Shown here one piece after another: positions 10,631-19,939 of a stretch of 40,974 nt of DNA (the first letter of the stretch is position 1; each line of letters starts with the position of its first letter). Source of the stretch: Maribacter sp. (GTDB lineage: Bacteria > Bacteroidota > Bacteroidia > Flavobacteriales > Flavobacteriaceae); assembly GCA_024228355.1 (NCBI GenBank), contig JAAETN010000221.1, forward strand, positions 1 through 40,974, in the 5' to 3' direction. The notes below the pieces were generated by a model, which was given only the letters and a program-made list of their open reading frames with translations, had not been told where the DNA came from and ran no database searches. The position numbers and the translations under genes are program-made.

Positions 10631-11179
10631 CTAGAATTTGGTGAATACAACCTTGTCGCCAACTTCCAATAGCCATTTTTCAGATAGGCCTGCATTTATT
10701 TCCAAGGCATATTGCACAGGAACTTGGGAAGGTAATAGCTTTTCATTAAAGGGTTCGGTATTTTCCTGAAAACTAGCGATTTCTTGGTTTTCATCTAAAA
10801 ACACTATGTCTAAACCAAATTCGGTATTCTTCATATGAAAATAATGTTGTCGAATATCAGGGAATATAAAAAGCATACCTTGGTTTTCATCCATACTTTT
10901 GCGATACATTAAACCAGTCTCGGTTTCATAATCCGTTTCAGCAATTTCAATATCCAAATCAACCAAAACAGAATCGGTTTGGGCCTTATAAATGGTCAAT
11001 GTACCTTCTTTGGTAAATTTCACAACCTCCGTTTTAATTACTCTTTTGGTGTCTTCCTTACATGAGAATATGGCTAAAGCAAATAGCAGATATACAACTA
11101 TCTTTCCGGGTTGGGGGAACACCCTTGAAGTCCCCTCAAGGTGACAACCCTTTTTTTTAAACCAAATGCTCAAACCCAT
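10631..11179 (-). CDS. DUF192 family lipoprotein with an unusual N-terminal extension
   Basis: The 182-residue protein ends in a DUF192 domain (TGLMYRKSM, GMLFIFPD, HFHMKNT-like FHMKNTEFGLDIVFLD). This is a small beta-fold found in exported proteins whose function is unknown. A lipobox IFSC at Cys40 follows a hydrophobic helix (VVYLLFALA), so the mature protein should be a lipoprotein matured by the neighbouring Lgt. The stretch before the helix is about 26 residues, far longer than a normal n-region. Residues around 11-26 are encoded by a palindromic DNA element at 11108-11150. The true start may therefore be internal and non-ATG, or the element has displaced the original start. It is followed within 4 bp by the GNAT gene. 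Confidence 0.8.
   Translation of the reverse strand: MGLSIWFKKKGCHLEGTSRVFPQPGKIVVYLLFALAIFSCKEDTKRVIKTEVVKFTKEGTLTIYKAQTDSVLVDLDIEIAETDYETETGLMYRKSMDENQGMLFIFPDIRQHYFHMKNTEFGLDIVFLDENQEIASFQENTEPFNEKLLPSQVPVQYALEINAGLSEKWLLEVGDKVVFTKF
11108..11150. repeat. Palindromic element within the DUF192 leader
   Basis: Nested inverted repeats: outer arms GGGTTG (11108-11113) and CAACCC (11145-11150), inner arms CACCCTTGA (11120-11128) and TCAAGGTG (11136-11143) with one bulged base. It is richer in G and C than its surroundings. On the plus strand it is followed by eight T. It may be a small mobile palindrome or an antisense terminator. Confidence 0.55.
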
Positions 11180-11226
11180 AACTTAAATTTTTTGCCTTTG
11201 ACCTCTAATTGCCAACTGAATACTGT

Positions 11227-12195
11227 TTACTTGCTGCTTTTCGAAGCAGAAGGCCTGAACATAAAATAAAGACCTATCAATATGAATGGAATACTCAACC
11301 ATTGACCTGTAGACAGTAACCCCAAGGATTCCTCGAATCCGCCTTGACTTTTCTTGACAAACTCTACAAAAAAACGGATAGTCCATAGTAATACCAGGAA
11401 AAGGCCAAACAGGTAACCTAATTTATTCTTCTTATCGGTTTTCCAGTAGAGATAGTACAAAATTAAAAAGACGAAAATATAGCAAATCCCCTCATATAAT
11501 TGCGCGGGATGTCTATATGGGATTTGGGCGAGGTATTCTGAGAATTGTGCATTGTTCTCAATCGCATCATAGGCGGCTTTCACTGTTTTTTCTTTGGTGA
11601 TACCCATAGCCTTTGATGGATGCATGTCATCGGAATCCCGAATGAATTTTGTTGCAAATATGAATGATTCATCTGTAGTCTTTCCATTGATTTCAGAATT
11701 GAAAAAATTACCCAACCGCACACAAAAAGCACCAATAGCTACAGGGATAACAACGCGGTCCAATATCCATAATAATTTTATTTCAGGAAATTTCCTTGTA
11801 TACAGATACATGCCGATAATAACCCCTATGGCCGCACCGTGACTAGCGAGACCCGTAAATCCCGTAAACTCATAACCGTTTATAATTCCGAAAAGTGTAT
11901 CACCGGCACTCTCCCGAATGGGTAAAAGAATTTCTGCAATATGGTTTTTGTAATAAGGCCAATCATAAAAAAAGACATGACCCAATCGTGCCCCAAGCAT
12001 GGTGGCCAACACTGCATTAATAAAAAGCGAATCCAATTGTTCTACAGTCTTATTTTCATTGTTATAGATACGCTTCATAATGTACCAGCCAAGAGCGAAG
12101 GCAACAATCCACAATAAGTTGTAATATTTAATTTGAAGGAAGCCTATTTTGAAAAGTGTTTCATTCGGATTCCAGATAAAGCTTAAAAAGTACAT
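11227..12195 (-). CDS. lgt: Prolipoprotein diacylglyceryl transferase
   Basis: Integral inner-membrane enzyme that transfers diacylglyceryl from phosphatidylglycerol to the lipobox Cys of prolipoproteins, the first step of lipoprotein maturation. The 322-residue chain has about seven hydrophobic spans. Family motifs are present: ASHGAAIG with the conserved His, the signature VRLGNFFNSEING with the essential Arg-Gly-Asn segment, and YRHPAQLYEG before the last spans. A loop of roughly 45 residues after the signature (SDDMHPSK to SEYLAQ) lengthens the protein relative to E. coli Lgt; extra loops here are common in Bacteroidota as far as I recall. It lies 173 bp after yidD and 47 bp before the DUF192 lipoprotein gene, probably as one transcript. 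Confidence 0.93.
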   Translation of the reverse strand: MYFLSFIWNPNETLFKIGFLQIKYYNLLWIVAFALGWYIMKRIYNNENKTVEQLDSLFINAVLATMLGARLGHVFFYDWPYYKNHIAEILLPIRESAGDTLFGIINGYEFTGFTGLASHGAAIGVIIGMYLYTRKFPEIKLLWILDRVVIPVAIGAFCVRLGNFFNSEINGKTTDESFIFATKFIRDSDDMHPSKAMGITKEKTVKAAYDAIENNAQFSEYLAQIPYRHPAQLYEGICYIFVFLILYYLYWKTDKKNKLGYLFGLFLVLLWTIRFFVEFVKKSQGGFEESLGLLSTGQWLSIPFILIGLYFMFRPSASKSSK

Positions 12196-12331
12196 ACGTA
12201 AAATTTGAAAGGCTAATATAAGAAAATAGATGGCTAGACCGCTTCGCTTTTGGAAAATAGAAGCAAGATATAAGAGTATTCCTTTAAGCGACTTGGAATA
12301 CGGATGGTTTCATTTTATTCCATTCTTAAGA

Positions 12332-12365
12332 TTGGAATTTGCATTTTGCCTTTTTTTGGAATTTG
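12332..12365. repeat. Intergenic repeat TTGGAATTTG, two copies
   Basis: TTGGAATTTG occurs at 12332-12341 and 12356-12365 in the yidD-lgt spacer. It is the reverse complement of the 10-mer at 329-338 and 28715-28724. The rest of this 173-bp spacer holds no convincing gene. Confidence 0.5.
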
Positions 12366-12368
12366 ACC

Positions 12369-12590
12369 TCAGGGTACCGGGTCATAACCTTTTCCGCCCC
12401 AAGGATGACAACTGAAAATACGCTTAATGGAAAGCCAGCCTCCTTTAAAAAGTCCATGTTTTTGTAATGCTTCCAAAGTGTAATGGGAACATGTGGGAGA
12501 GTAGCGACATGTCGCTGGTGTATAGGGTGAAATGGCATATTGATAGAATTTCACCAAGAGAATAAAAGGTGCTATGAGTATTCTTTTCAT
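12369..12590 (-). CDS. yidD: Membrane protein insertion efficiency factor YidD
   Basis: A 73-residue inner-membrane-associated protein thought to assist YidC in inserting membrane proteins. The family pattern is complete: an amphipathic N-terminus ([12 protein letters not shown]), then [15 protein letters not shown] with two Cys, HGLFKGGW, then RIFSCHPWG with the third conserved Cys and the terminal DPVP. The length is normal. The alternative overlapping frame at 12326-12538 lacks these motifs and is a shadow. It lies between cysS (54 bp upstream) and lgt. The usual rpmH-rnpA-yidC context is absent, which is ordinary in Bacteroidota. Confidence 0.92.
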   Translation of the reverse strand: MKRILIAPFILLVKFYQYAISPYTPATCRYSPTCSHYTLEALQKHGLFKGGWLSIKRIFSCHPWGGKGYDPVP

Positions 12591-12644
12591 GGTTATTTTA
12601 GTCTACATACAAATGAACTCCTGTCTTTCGTGCTGTGAACCACA

Positions 12645-14126
12645 CTAAGAAACACTAAAAGTAGTTCCCTCTTTTCCGTCTTTCAATTGAATTCCCAGAG
12701 CTAATAATTGGTCACGGATCTTATCTGAAGTAGCAAAATCCTTATTGTTACGGGCCTCGTTCCGCAATTGAATCAGTAATTCAACTACGCCCTGAAGTTT
12801 GTCAGAATCTTGGCCAACTTCACCCTTGTGTTCCAAGCCCAAGACATCAAAAACAAAATCATTCATTGTTTTTTGAAGTAATTCCTTATCAGTTAGGGTA
12901 ATACCTTCGTTACCTTCTTTGATCAGATTTATATGCTTTACAGCTTCGAACAAGTTGGCAATTAAAATTGGTGTATTGAAATCATCGTTCATAGCATCGT
13001 AACACTTCTGTCGCCATTCAGAAACATTAAAATCTGATTTTCCACCTGTATCCAAATCTTTTAGATTATCAATAGCATCCATTAATCTATGATACCCTTT
13101 TTCTGATGCCAATAATGCATCATTACTTAAGTCCAATATACTTGTATAATGGGCCTGCATCATAAAAAACCGAACAACAGAGGGCATGAACGGCTTACTT
13201 AGAATGGGGTTTTCACCTAAGAAAATCTCTCCGGGGAGAATATTATTGCCAGTGGACTTTGCCATTTTCTTACCATTCATCGTCAGCATATTGGCATGTA
13301 GCCAATAATTTACTGGGGAATTACCGTTGCTTGCTTCGGATTGCGCAATTTCACATTCATGATGCGGGAATTTAAGGTCCATACCACCTCCATGAATATC
13401 AAAAGTCTCCCCGAGATACTTGGTGCTCATCGCGGTGCACTCCAAATGCCATCCAGGAAAGCCATCACCCCAAGGAGAAGGCCAGCGCATAATATGCTGT
13501 GGCTCCGCTTTCTTCCATAAGGCAAAATCCTGAGGACTTTTTTTATCACTTTGTGCTGTCAACTCTCGGGTGTTGGCGATCATATCCTCTAATTTTCTTC
13601 CGCTCAATTTTCCATATTCAAAATGCTCATTGAATTTTTTCACATCAAAATAAACAGAGCCTTTTACCTCATAAGCATAACCTTTTTCGAGGATTTCCTT
13701 GATGATTTCCAATTGTTCAATAATATGACCAGTGGCCGTGGGCTCTATACTTGGCGGTAAGAAATTGAATTGTTCCAGTATTTTATGAAAGTCAACGGTA
13801 TAGCGCTGCACGACTTCCATGGGCTCTATTTTTTCCAGCCTCGCCTTTTTTGCAATTTTATCCTCCCCATCATCAGCATCATCTACCAAATGCCCAGCAT
13901 CTGTAATATTGCGCACAAAACGGACTTTGAAGCCCAAATGCCTTAAATATCTAAAAATCATGTCAAAGGACATAAAAGTCCTGCAGTTCCCCAAGTGTAC
14001 ATTGCTATAAACGGTTGGCCCGCATACATACATGCCTATATGTCCTTCGTTTATGGGTTTAAAATCTTCTTTTTTACCAGTAAGTGAGTTGGTGATTTTT
14101 AGCTTTTGTTCTTTGTACAATTGCAT
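12645..14126 (-). CDS. cysS: Cysteinyl-tRNA synthetase
   Basis: Class I aminoacyl-tRNA synthetase that charges tRNA-Cys in the cytoplasm. The 493-residue length is normal. Zn-ligand Cys35 lies in CGPTVY, and the HIGH-type motif reads HLGN at 44-47. [10 protein letters not shown] and [13 protein letters not shown] give the remaining zinc ligands and the catalytic core. The second signature is KMAKS at 287-291, with Ala in place of the usual first Ser of KMSKS; I recall this variant from other Bacteroidota enzymes. The anticodon-binding C-terminal helices follow. It begins 15 bp after folE and is almost certainly co-transcribed with it. Confidence 0.95.
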   Translation of the reverse strand: MQLYKEQKLKITNSLTGKKEDFKPINEGHIGMYVCGPTVYSNVHLGNCRTFMSFDMIFRYLRHLGFKVRFVRNITDAGHLVDDADDGEDKIAKKARLEKIEPMEVVQRYTVDFHKILEQFNFLPPSIEPTATGHIIEQLEIIKEILEKGYAYEVKGSVYFDVKKFNEHFEYGKLSGRKLEDMIANTRELTAQSDKKSPQDFALWKKAEPQHIMRWPSPWGDGFPGWHLECTAMSTKYLGETFDIHGGGMDLKFPHHECEIAQSEASNGNSPVNYWLHANMLTMNGKKMAKSTGNNILPGEIFLGENPILSKPFMPSVVRFFMMQAHYTSILDLSNDALLASEKGYHRLMDAIDNLKDLDTGGKSDFNVSEWRQKCYDAMNDDFNTPILIANLFEAVKHINLIKEGNEGITLTDKELLQKTMNDFVFDVLGLEHKGEVGQDSDKLQGVVELLIQLRNEARNNKDFATSDKIRDQLLALGIQLKDGKEGTTFSVS

Positions 14127-14141
14127 TTTAGGCGAAAACGG

Positions 14142-14822
14142 TTAAAATTTTGTATCCAGGTTTAAATATTCCAAAAATTCACGACGAACATTTTCGTCCT
14201 TGAATTTACCACCATATTCGGCAGTAACCGTACTACTTTCAATATCGCGGATTCCTCGGGAATTAACGCAAAGGTGCTTTGCATCGATTACACAGGCAAC
14301 ATCATCAGTGTCCAATACTTTTTGAAGTTCTCTAACTATTTGAATATTCAATCGTTCTTGAACCTGAGGTCTCTTAGCATAATAGTCAACAATACGGTTC
14401 ATTTTGGAAAGCCCAACCACAGTACCTTTAGAAATATAAGCAACATGTGCCTTACCAACTATCGGCAATAAATGATGTTCACATGTAGAATATAGGGTAA
14501 TGTTCTTTTCTACCAACATTTCACCATACTTGTATTTATTCTTAAATGTCGAAGATTTTGGTTTTCGTTTGGGGTGGAGTCCACTAAAAATCTCTTTGAC
14601 AAACATCTTGGCAACACGATTTGGAGTGCCATTAAGACTGTCATCATCTAAATCAAGACCTAAGGTGAGCATTATTTCCCTTACGTTTGCCTTAATGCGT
14701 TCTATCTTTTCATTATCCTCTAAAACGAATGCGTCATCGCGCATAGGAGTATCTTCAGCAGAAGAAACGTGATCGTTTCCCATGTCTTCAAAATGCTCTT
14801 CCAATGTTCTATCTAATTTCAT
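14142..14822 (-). CDS. folE: GTP cyclohydrolase I
   Basis: Converts GTP to dihydroneopterin triphosphate, the entry step of tetrahydrofolate synthesis. The 226-residue protein has the zinc site at Cys114 and His117 (STCEHHLLP) and Cys185 (HLCVNSRG). Other family landmarks are GTPNRVAKMF, GLSKMNRIVDYYAKRPQVQERL-type sequence at 138-159 and a C-terminal REFLEYL. A candidate -7 box 24 bp upstream makes it the first gene of the minus-strand run folE-cysS-yidD-lgt. FolP, a later enzyme of the same pathway, is encoded separately at about 32.2-33.1 kb. Confidence 0.95.
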   Translation of the reverse strand: MKLDRTLEEHFEDMGNDHVSSAEDTPMRDDAFVLEDNEKIERIKANVREIMLTLGLDLDDDSLNGTPNRVAKMFVKEIFSGLHPKRKPKSSTFKNKYKYGEMLVEKNITLYSTCEHHLLPIVGKAHVAYISKGTVVGLSKMNRIVDYYAKRPQVQERLNIQIVRELQKVLDTDDVACVIDAKHLCVNSRGIRDIESSTVTAEYGGKFKDENVRREFLEYLNLDTKF

Positions 14823-14845
14823 TCAAAAATAACTTTACAGAACGG

Positions 14846-14853
14846 CAAAGATA
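14846..14853 (-). promoter_or_regulatory. Candidate folE promoter, -7 box
   Basis: On the minus strand TATCTTTG fits TAnnTTTG. The leader before the folE ATG would be about 18 nt. No -33 TTG is seen at 19-20 bp. Confidence 0.45.
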
Positions 14854-14958
14854 TACATAATATGGCACTTTATACCCTTAATGCCCTATTACACAACATA
14901 AATTAGTGTTAAGGGAATTCACCGATTATTTTTATAATTTTCAATATTCAGCCTACTT

Positions 14959-16764
14959 ATGATACGTAAAGGTATTGTTGTATATTTCGCTTTACTATTA
15001 GGTTTGACCAGCGTTTTTGCGCAGGTTTCACCAGATTGTGGCAATGCCATACCCATTTGTAACAATACACCGGTGAATGGAGGAACTGTTGGGCTGGGTA
15101 TAGATGACTTTAATGGGGCCAGCATGAGTGGATGTTTGGAGCAAACCGTTACCGGATCAATTGAATCAAATTCGGCTTGGTATCGATTTAGAACTGGAGC
15201 TTCTGGCCAATTGGGTTTTAATTTAGGCTTTGACACATCGGAAGATTGGGACTTTGCTCTTTATAAGACCAGTGACTGCAATAATTTGGGAGACCCTATT
15301 CGCTGTAATTTTTTTGATAATCAAGATGAAAGTGCCTTTATTGGGGTAGGTGAAGATCCTACCGGGGACACGGAAAATATACAATATGAAGAATGGCTCC
15401 AAGTTGAACCCGGTGAGGATTACTATTTATTGATTAATAATTTCAGCAATAATAATTCTGGATTCTCCATTCAGTTTTCAGGGCATATTTTTGTCACTAA
15501 TCCGTATGACGCATTGGATTGTTCGATCATCAACAATTTACTGGGCCCACCAATTTCGGCATGCGAGAATGATATTATTACGCTTGATGCAACAACTGCC
15601 AATGCAATTGATTATAACTGGTTCGAGGATTTAGGAAGTGGATTTCAGCCTATAAACGGCGTGCATAGTCCTACCTATCAGGTTACAACTTCCGCAATGT
15701 ACAGGGTTCAAGTCATATTGCCTTCAAACAGCAATATAATTAGTGATGTAAATGTCGTTTTTTATAAAATTCCAATGGCTTTTACGGTATCGGATGATGC
15801 ATTCTGTGCCGATGCGGATATTTATGATCTTTCGGTTAAGGATGCCGAGGTCTTAGGAACTCAAAATCCTTCTGAATATATCGTCAGTTACCATGGCTCT
15901 TTAAACGATGCAATGCAAGGAATAAACTTCTTGCCTAAACAATATGATACCAAGACCAGTACCGAGACTATTTATGTGCGTATTTCTTCGTTATACAATC
16001 CTAGATGTTATGATGCCTCCCAGGATTTTGAACTTGAATATGTAGTAACGCCAGAATTGGATTTCCCCTCTGAAGTTTATATGTGCGAGGGCAGTACGTC
16101 AATAAGCATAGGAGAACAAACTCCAAATGCCAATTATAACTATTCTTGGGATACCGGTGAAACCTCAGCAAGTATAACGGTTACACAAACAGGTTCTTAT
16201 ACATTGACAGCTACCAATATTCAATCGGGCATAAGTTGTATAAATTCAAGAACAATAAACGTAATCTTTTCAAAAACACCTGAAATTACAGATGTTATAA
16301 TTGAAGATCTTCAGAATGACAATCAAGTAACCGTGATAACTGATATTGATAGTGAATTTGAGTATCAGTTGGATGACGGTGATTTTCAACTAAGCAACAC
16401 CTTTATTAATGTGGTCCCAGGACAGCATACCGTTACAATTAATGATATAAAAGGATGCGGCACGGCAACGGAGCAAATAGTTGTGGTCGGTTTTCCTAAG
16501 TTTTTCACTCCAAATGGCGATAATAACAATGAACTATGGCAAATAGCCGGGATTTCCACTCTTGAAAACCCAATTGTATATATCTATGACCGTTTTGGTA
16601 AATTATTAAAACAGTTGAATCAAACTGATGCTGGTTGGGATGGCCTTTTTAACGGTAACCCATTACCTTCAACAGACTATTGGTTTAAACTCACATACAC
16701 AGATGCTACAGGACAAACAAGCACGGCAAAATATATAAGCAACCACTTTTCGTTAAGAAGATAA
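14959..16764 (+). CDS. T9SS type B sorting-domain surface protein, paralogue 1
   Basis: A 601-residue secreted protein. Residues 1-21 are a signal peptide (LTSVFA/Q). The N-terminal module (SPDCGNAIPIC, SGCLEQ, NSAWYRF, DWDFALY, IRCNF, EEWLQVEPGEDYYLLINNF) is shared with the next gene. A middle region (about 200-480) holds Ig/PKD-like repeats with Cys pairs, such as CEGSTSISIG and YSWDTGETSASI. Residues 511-601 are a type B (CHU_C-like) sorting domain: FPKFFTPNGDNN, YIYDRFGKLLKQL, GWDGLFNG, DYWFKLTY and a terminal HFSLRR. That domain directs outer-membrane passage through the type IX secretion system used by gliding bacteria. The ligand or role is unknown; adhesion is only a guess. Confidence 0.88.
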   Translation: MIRKGIVVYFALLLGLTSVFAQVSPDCGNAIPICNNTPVNGGTVGLGIDDFNGASMSGCLEQTVTGSIESNSAWYRFRTGASGQLGFNLGFDTSEDWDFALYKTSDCNNLGDPIRCNFFDNQDESAFIGVGEDPTGDTENIQYEEWLQVEPGEDYYLLINNFSNNNSGFSIQFSGHIFVTNPYDALDCSIINNLLGPPISACENDIITLDATTANAIDYNWFEDLGSGFQPINGVHSPTYQVTTSAMYRVQVILPSNSNIISDVNVVFYKIPMAFTVSDDAFCADADIYDLSVKDAEVLGTQNPSEYIVSYHGSLNDAMQGINFLPKQYDTKTSTETIYVRISSLYNPRCYDASQDFELEYVVTPELDFPSEVYMCEGSTSISIGEQTPNANYNYSWDTGETSASITVTQTGSYTLTATNIQSGISCINSRTINVIFSKTPEITDVIIEDLQNDNQVTVITDIDSEFEYQLDDGDFQLSNTFINVVPGQHTVTINDIKGCGTATEQIVVVGFPKFFTPNGDNNNELWQIAGISTLENPIVYIYDRFGKLLKQLNQTDAGWDGLFNGNPLPSTDYWFKLTYTDATGQTSTAKYISNHFSLRR

Positions 16765-16851
16765 AGCCTAGAAAAAACTACAGTTAGGATGTATTTTATC
16801 GATTAACCGCATAAAATTCGGATAAAATATAATAAAATAATAGTGGTAGAG

Positions 16852-16875
16852 TTATACTATTTGTCAGTAGTATAA
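16852..16875 (+). promoter_or_regulatory. Perfect inverted repeat before the second T9SS paralogue
   Basis: Arms TTATACTA (16852-16859) and TAGTATAA (16868-16875) flank an 8-bp spacer. The left part overlaps a near -7 box (TACTATTTG, one extra spacer base). It could be an operator or a leader hairpin. Confidence 0.4.
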
Positions 16876-16892
16876 TGTTAGCCCCATATTCT

Positions 16893-18350
16893 ATGCGATT
16901 ACTTATTTGTGTTGTTAGTTGTTTTTTCTTGTTTAGTACAGGAATAAATGCCCAAAACTCCCCTGATTGTCGAAGTGCTATACCTGTCTGCGCCGATGCG
17001 CCGATAATGGGTCTTGCCGACGGCAGTGGGGATATTGACGATTTTGACCCTGATATAGTTAGACAAAGTGGTTGTTTGGAGAAAGGTAGCGTAAGCTCGG
17101 CCAATATTGAAAACAACACCTCTTGGTTTGTTTTTAGGGCAGGAACGGGAGGTCAGGTAGGTTTTGACCTTGAAGCATTGCCCGTCAGTGGCGTTGGTGC
17201 ACCTACGGCTGAATGGGATTTTGCGGTTTATGGTCCTTATGATCAAACCAGCGGACAAAATTTCTGTACGATTATTGGTGATGGTACCTCTGTACCCATA
17301 CGATGTAATTACGAGGTAAACAATACACGCTTTACGGGGCTTGGAGTGAATCCAGAAAATGGAGTTGCGGGAGGTCCATTTGTAAAAGGAAGCCAGAATA
17401 CGTATGACGAATGGTTGGATGTACTTCCAGGGGAGATCTACTATATTCTTATCAACAATTTCAACACCAATTTCAATGGAGACCCTGAACCTTTTTCATT
17501 GACCTTTACAGGTAGTTCGGTCGACGCTGACCAAAACTCTGCATTGGATTGTACTTTACGAGACGAATTTTTAGGATTGGATATCATTGCCTGTGAAGGC
17601 GATCCAGATATTACCTTAAGTGCTTTGAATTCACCTGCAGGTGCGGATATAGCAAATGTCGCTTGGACCGTAGATTATGATGACGATGGCACTATTGATG
17701 ATACGTTTGTGGGCTCTGGACCATTTGGTGCCGAGCTAGTAGTGGCTAGCCCTAATTCAGGACGTTATTTTGCCGAGATTACGACTGCCTCAGGAACTCC
17801 TCCAACTGTGGCGGATGTAGGGGGCATTTTGATAACTTTCTTTGGTATTCCTGTTTTGGAACCAGGGAACGAGGTGACTATTTTGGATGATTTAGCCGAT
17901 AGTAATAATGTACAATTTAATGTGGTAGGTGATGGAAATTATGAATACGCCATAAATGGGGGTGAATTTCAAGATGATCCAATTTTCACTGATGTCCCAC
18001 CTGGGCTAAATACGGTTATCGTGAATGATAAAAATGGTTGTGGTACTTCTGAGCCTTTAGAATTTTTGGTAGTGGGGTATCCTAAGTTCTTTACACCGAA
18101 TACCGATGGTTTTCACGACTTTTGGAATATTCTTGGCATTGAAACACTAACGGATCCCGTAGTTCATATTTTTGACCGCTATGGCAAACTCTTAAAGCAA
18201 TTGGATGCTACGACCATAGGATGGGATGGTACCTTTAATGGCCAGCCCATGCCTTCATCTGATTATTGGTTTAAGATGGAATATGCGCGTGATGAAGAAG
18301 GAGTGGTGGTCGCTAAAACCTTACGTACCCACTTTACGCTAAAAAGATAA
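16893..18350 (+). CDS. T9SS type B sorting-domain surface protein, paralogue 2
   Basis: A 485-residue secreted protein and tandem paralogue of the gene before it. I start it at the second Met (MRLLICVVSC), which gives a compact 20-residue signal peptide ending GINA/Q. An in-frame ATG at 16875 also exists but would leave almost no leader after the likely promoter. The N-terminal module matches paralogue 1 (SPDCRSAIPVC, SGCLEK, TSWFVFRAG, EWDFAVY, IRCNYE, YDEWLDVLPGEIYYILINNF). The middle is shorter and includes an acidic DYDDDGTIDD segment that looks calcium-binding or dockerin-like. The type B sorting domain spans about 395-485 (YPKFFTPNTDG, IFDRYGKLLKQL, GWDGTFNGQ, HFTLKR) and is very close to that of its neighbour. 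Confidence 0.87.
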   Translation: MRLLICVVSCFFLFSTGINAQNSPDCRSAIPVCADAPIMGLADGSGDIDDFDPDIVRQSGCLEKGSVSSANIENNTSWFVFRAGTGGQVGFDLEALPVSGVGAPTAEWDFAVYGPYDQTSGQNFCTIIGDGTSVPIRCNYEVNNTRFTGLGVNPENGVAGGPFVKGSQNTYDEWLDVLPGEIYYILINNFNTNFNGDPEPFSLTFTGSSVDADQNSALDCTLRDEFLGLDIIACEGDPDITLSALNSPAGADIANVAWTVDYDDDGTIDDTFVGSGPFGAELVVASPNSGRYFAEITTASGTPPTVADVGGILITFFGIPVLEPGNEVTILDDLADSNNVQFNVVGDGNYEYAINGGEFQDDPIFTDVPPGLNTVIVNDKNGCGTSEPLEFLVVGYPKFFTPNTDGFHDFWNILGIETLTDPVVHIFDRYGKLLKQLDATTIGWDGTFNGQPMPSSDYWFKMEYARDEEGVVVAKTLRTHFTLKR

Positions 18351-18353
18351 ATA

Positions 18354-18387
18354 AAAAAGACCCTAGCGATATCGTCAGGGCCTTTTT
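18354..18387 (+). terminator. Terminator between convergent surface-protein genes
   Basis: A long imperfect hairpin (AAAAAG.CCCT / AGGG.CTTTTT with inner CGAT/ATCG pairing) sits between the plus-strand T9SS gene and the minus-strand porin gene. A- and T-runs on both sides allow bidirectional use. Confidence 0.75.
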
Positions 18388-18407
18388 CAAATATTAATCT
18401 GATTCAT

Positions 18408-19910
18408 TTAAAAATTCAAGGTATAGCTCAATGAAACATTGGTATTTGTTTTATTGATTAGCGCTGGTGTAGTTACCCCCGTATCGAATAATTGCATATT
18501 GTAGTCTTGTTCTGTCCTGTTCAGGGCAAGGTCTAAACGGCTTCCTCCAAAATTGTACCCAATACCTCCAGAATATCCATTTAAATCACCAATATTATTT
18601 CCATCGGAATAAGGGCTTTGCTCAAAACGATATCCGGCTCGTAGACTTACTTGGTCTATTCTATATTCTCCTCCTAATTTAAAAGAAGATACAGCCCCAA
18701 GATTATTGGCTATTTCTGAATTTACAGTGGAAAAACTTGAATCATTTGTAGGTCTTAATTCGGCTTGTGACATATCCTGATAGCCATAATCAAAACTTAA
18801 AAGCCCATCTTTACCAAATACCATCGCCAAGCTACCTGTTAGTTTTGCTGGCGTTTTAACCGTGTACGCTTCAAACAGATTTACGATACCGAAATTTATA
18901 AAATTAATATCGTCATCAGCTAAATCAGAATTAATACGTTGGGAAAGGTCATCGGTCAACCGATACCAAGTAGGTGACTGATAGCTACCTCCTAATCTCA
19001 CATTCTGGTTCAACTTGGCAATTGCACCCAGACTAAATGAGAATCCAGAACCTTCAGTATGTAGGAAGTTTGAGAATTCGGTAAATTGAATTGGTGAACC
19101 CGAGTCAAAACCACTTTCACGAAGCTCATCAATCTGGTCATAAAATATGGTGTGAAAATTCAAAGATGCCCCTAAGTACAAATTATCTTGGTATTGGGAT
19201 GCCAAATTCAATGTGAACTTGCTGTTGTATCCGGTTGTAAAGCGCGAAAAATCTTGATTTACAGTATTGTACAAGGCATTGCTATTATACACAGATGTAG
19301 CTTCATCTTGGTCTTCTGGGTCTAAAACTCCCCCGTAATAGCCTAAAAATGCCTGCTGGTCACCAAAACCTTGACTAGACCCTATATCAAGATATCCGTC
19401 TTCTATGAATTCACCATCTTGCAAAAGAATGGACCCGAAAGGTACACCTTGGGCAAAATTCAAGAAATAATTATCTATTCCCTGGTCGCTATTGCCCTGT
19501 ATAGTGAATTCATCATCGAAATTTTGAACAACATCATAATTTACAGCAATAGCCATTTTCTTCCAATCAGAATTATCATTGTTTCTCAAAACAAAAACAC
19601 CACCAATTTGATTTAGGTCAAAATCATTGGTTTTAATCCCTGAACGCGTGCCAAAGTAATTGGATAGATTATCCATTTCATAATGGGTTCCAGAGGCTGT
19701 AAATAGACTATTGTTGAACACAGCGGAACCGGCTGGGTTTACATTAAGTGAAGAAAGGTCTCCTCCCAAGGCGCCAAAAGCACCACCCATTCCTTGAAAT
19801 CGCGCTGTACCTTTTAGGTTTTCTTGGCTATATCGCAGTACATCATTGATGTTTTGAGCACTTGTAACCGCACATGCGAATAGCACTATGAAAGTCAAAT
19901 ATCTTTTCAT
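18408..19910 (-). CDS. OmpP1/FadL/TodX-family outer-membrane transport protein
   Basis: A 500-residue outer-membrane barrel. The signal peptide ends at residue 18 (VTSA/Q). Right after it comes the family hallmark: SQENLKGTARFQGMGGAFGALGGDLSSLNVNPAGSA-type sequence at about 28-62, where a small-residue-rich plug segment ends in NPAG. The rest alternates strands and loops, with SLGAIAKLNQNVRLGGSY and a final aromatic strand ending YTLNF. FadL-family members move hydrophobic compounds such as fatty acids or aromatics across the outer membrane; the substrate here is unknown. It starts 29 bp after the Tyr/Gly-rich lipoprotein gene, so the two are probably one transcript. Confidence 0.8.
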   Translation of the reverse strand: MKRYLTFIVLFACAVTSAQNINDVLRYSQENLKGTARFQGMGGAFGALGGDLSSLNVNPAGSAVFNNSLFTASGTHYEMDNLSNYFGTRSGIKTNDFDLNQIGGVFVLRNNDNSDWKKMAIAVNYDVVQNFDDEFTIQGNSDQGIDNYFLNFAQGVPFGSILLQDGEFIEDGYLDIGSSQGFGDQQAFLGYYGGVLDPEDQDEATSVYNSNALYNTVNQDFSRFTTGYNSKFTLNLASQYQDNLYLGASLNFHTIFYDQIDELRESGFDSGSPIQFTEFSNFLHTEGSGFSFSLGAIAKLNQNVRLGGSYQSPTWYRLTDDLSQRINSDLADDDINFINFGIVNLFEAYTVKTPAKLTGSLAMVFGKDGLLSFDYGYQDMSQAELRPTNDSSFSTVNSEIANNLGAVSSFKLGGEYRIDQVSLRAGYRFEQSPYSDGNNIGDLNGYSGGIGYNFGGSRLDLALNRTEQDYNMQLFDTGVTTPALINKTNTNVSLSYTLNF

Positions 19911-19939
19911 TTTATGTATATTTTAAATAAGATTGTGAA

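Noticed and set aside
10627-10695. Longer N-terminus for the GNAT gene
   Set aside because: It would overlap the end of the DUF192 gene by more than 60 bp and adds no conserved sequence; the Met at 10626 sits right after the upstream stop.
11183-11386. Short minus-strand frame over the 3' end of lgt
   Set aside because: It lies mostly inside lgt in another frame and has no recognisable features.
12326-12538. Alternative minus-strand frame overlapping yidD
   Set aside because: The yidD frame carries all family cysteines and motifs; this one has none.
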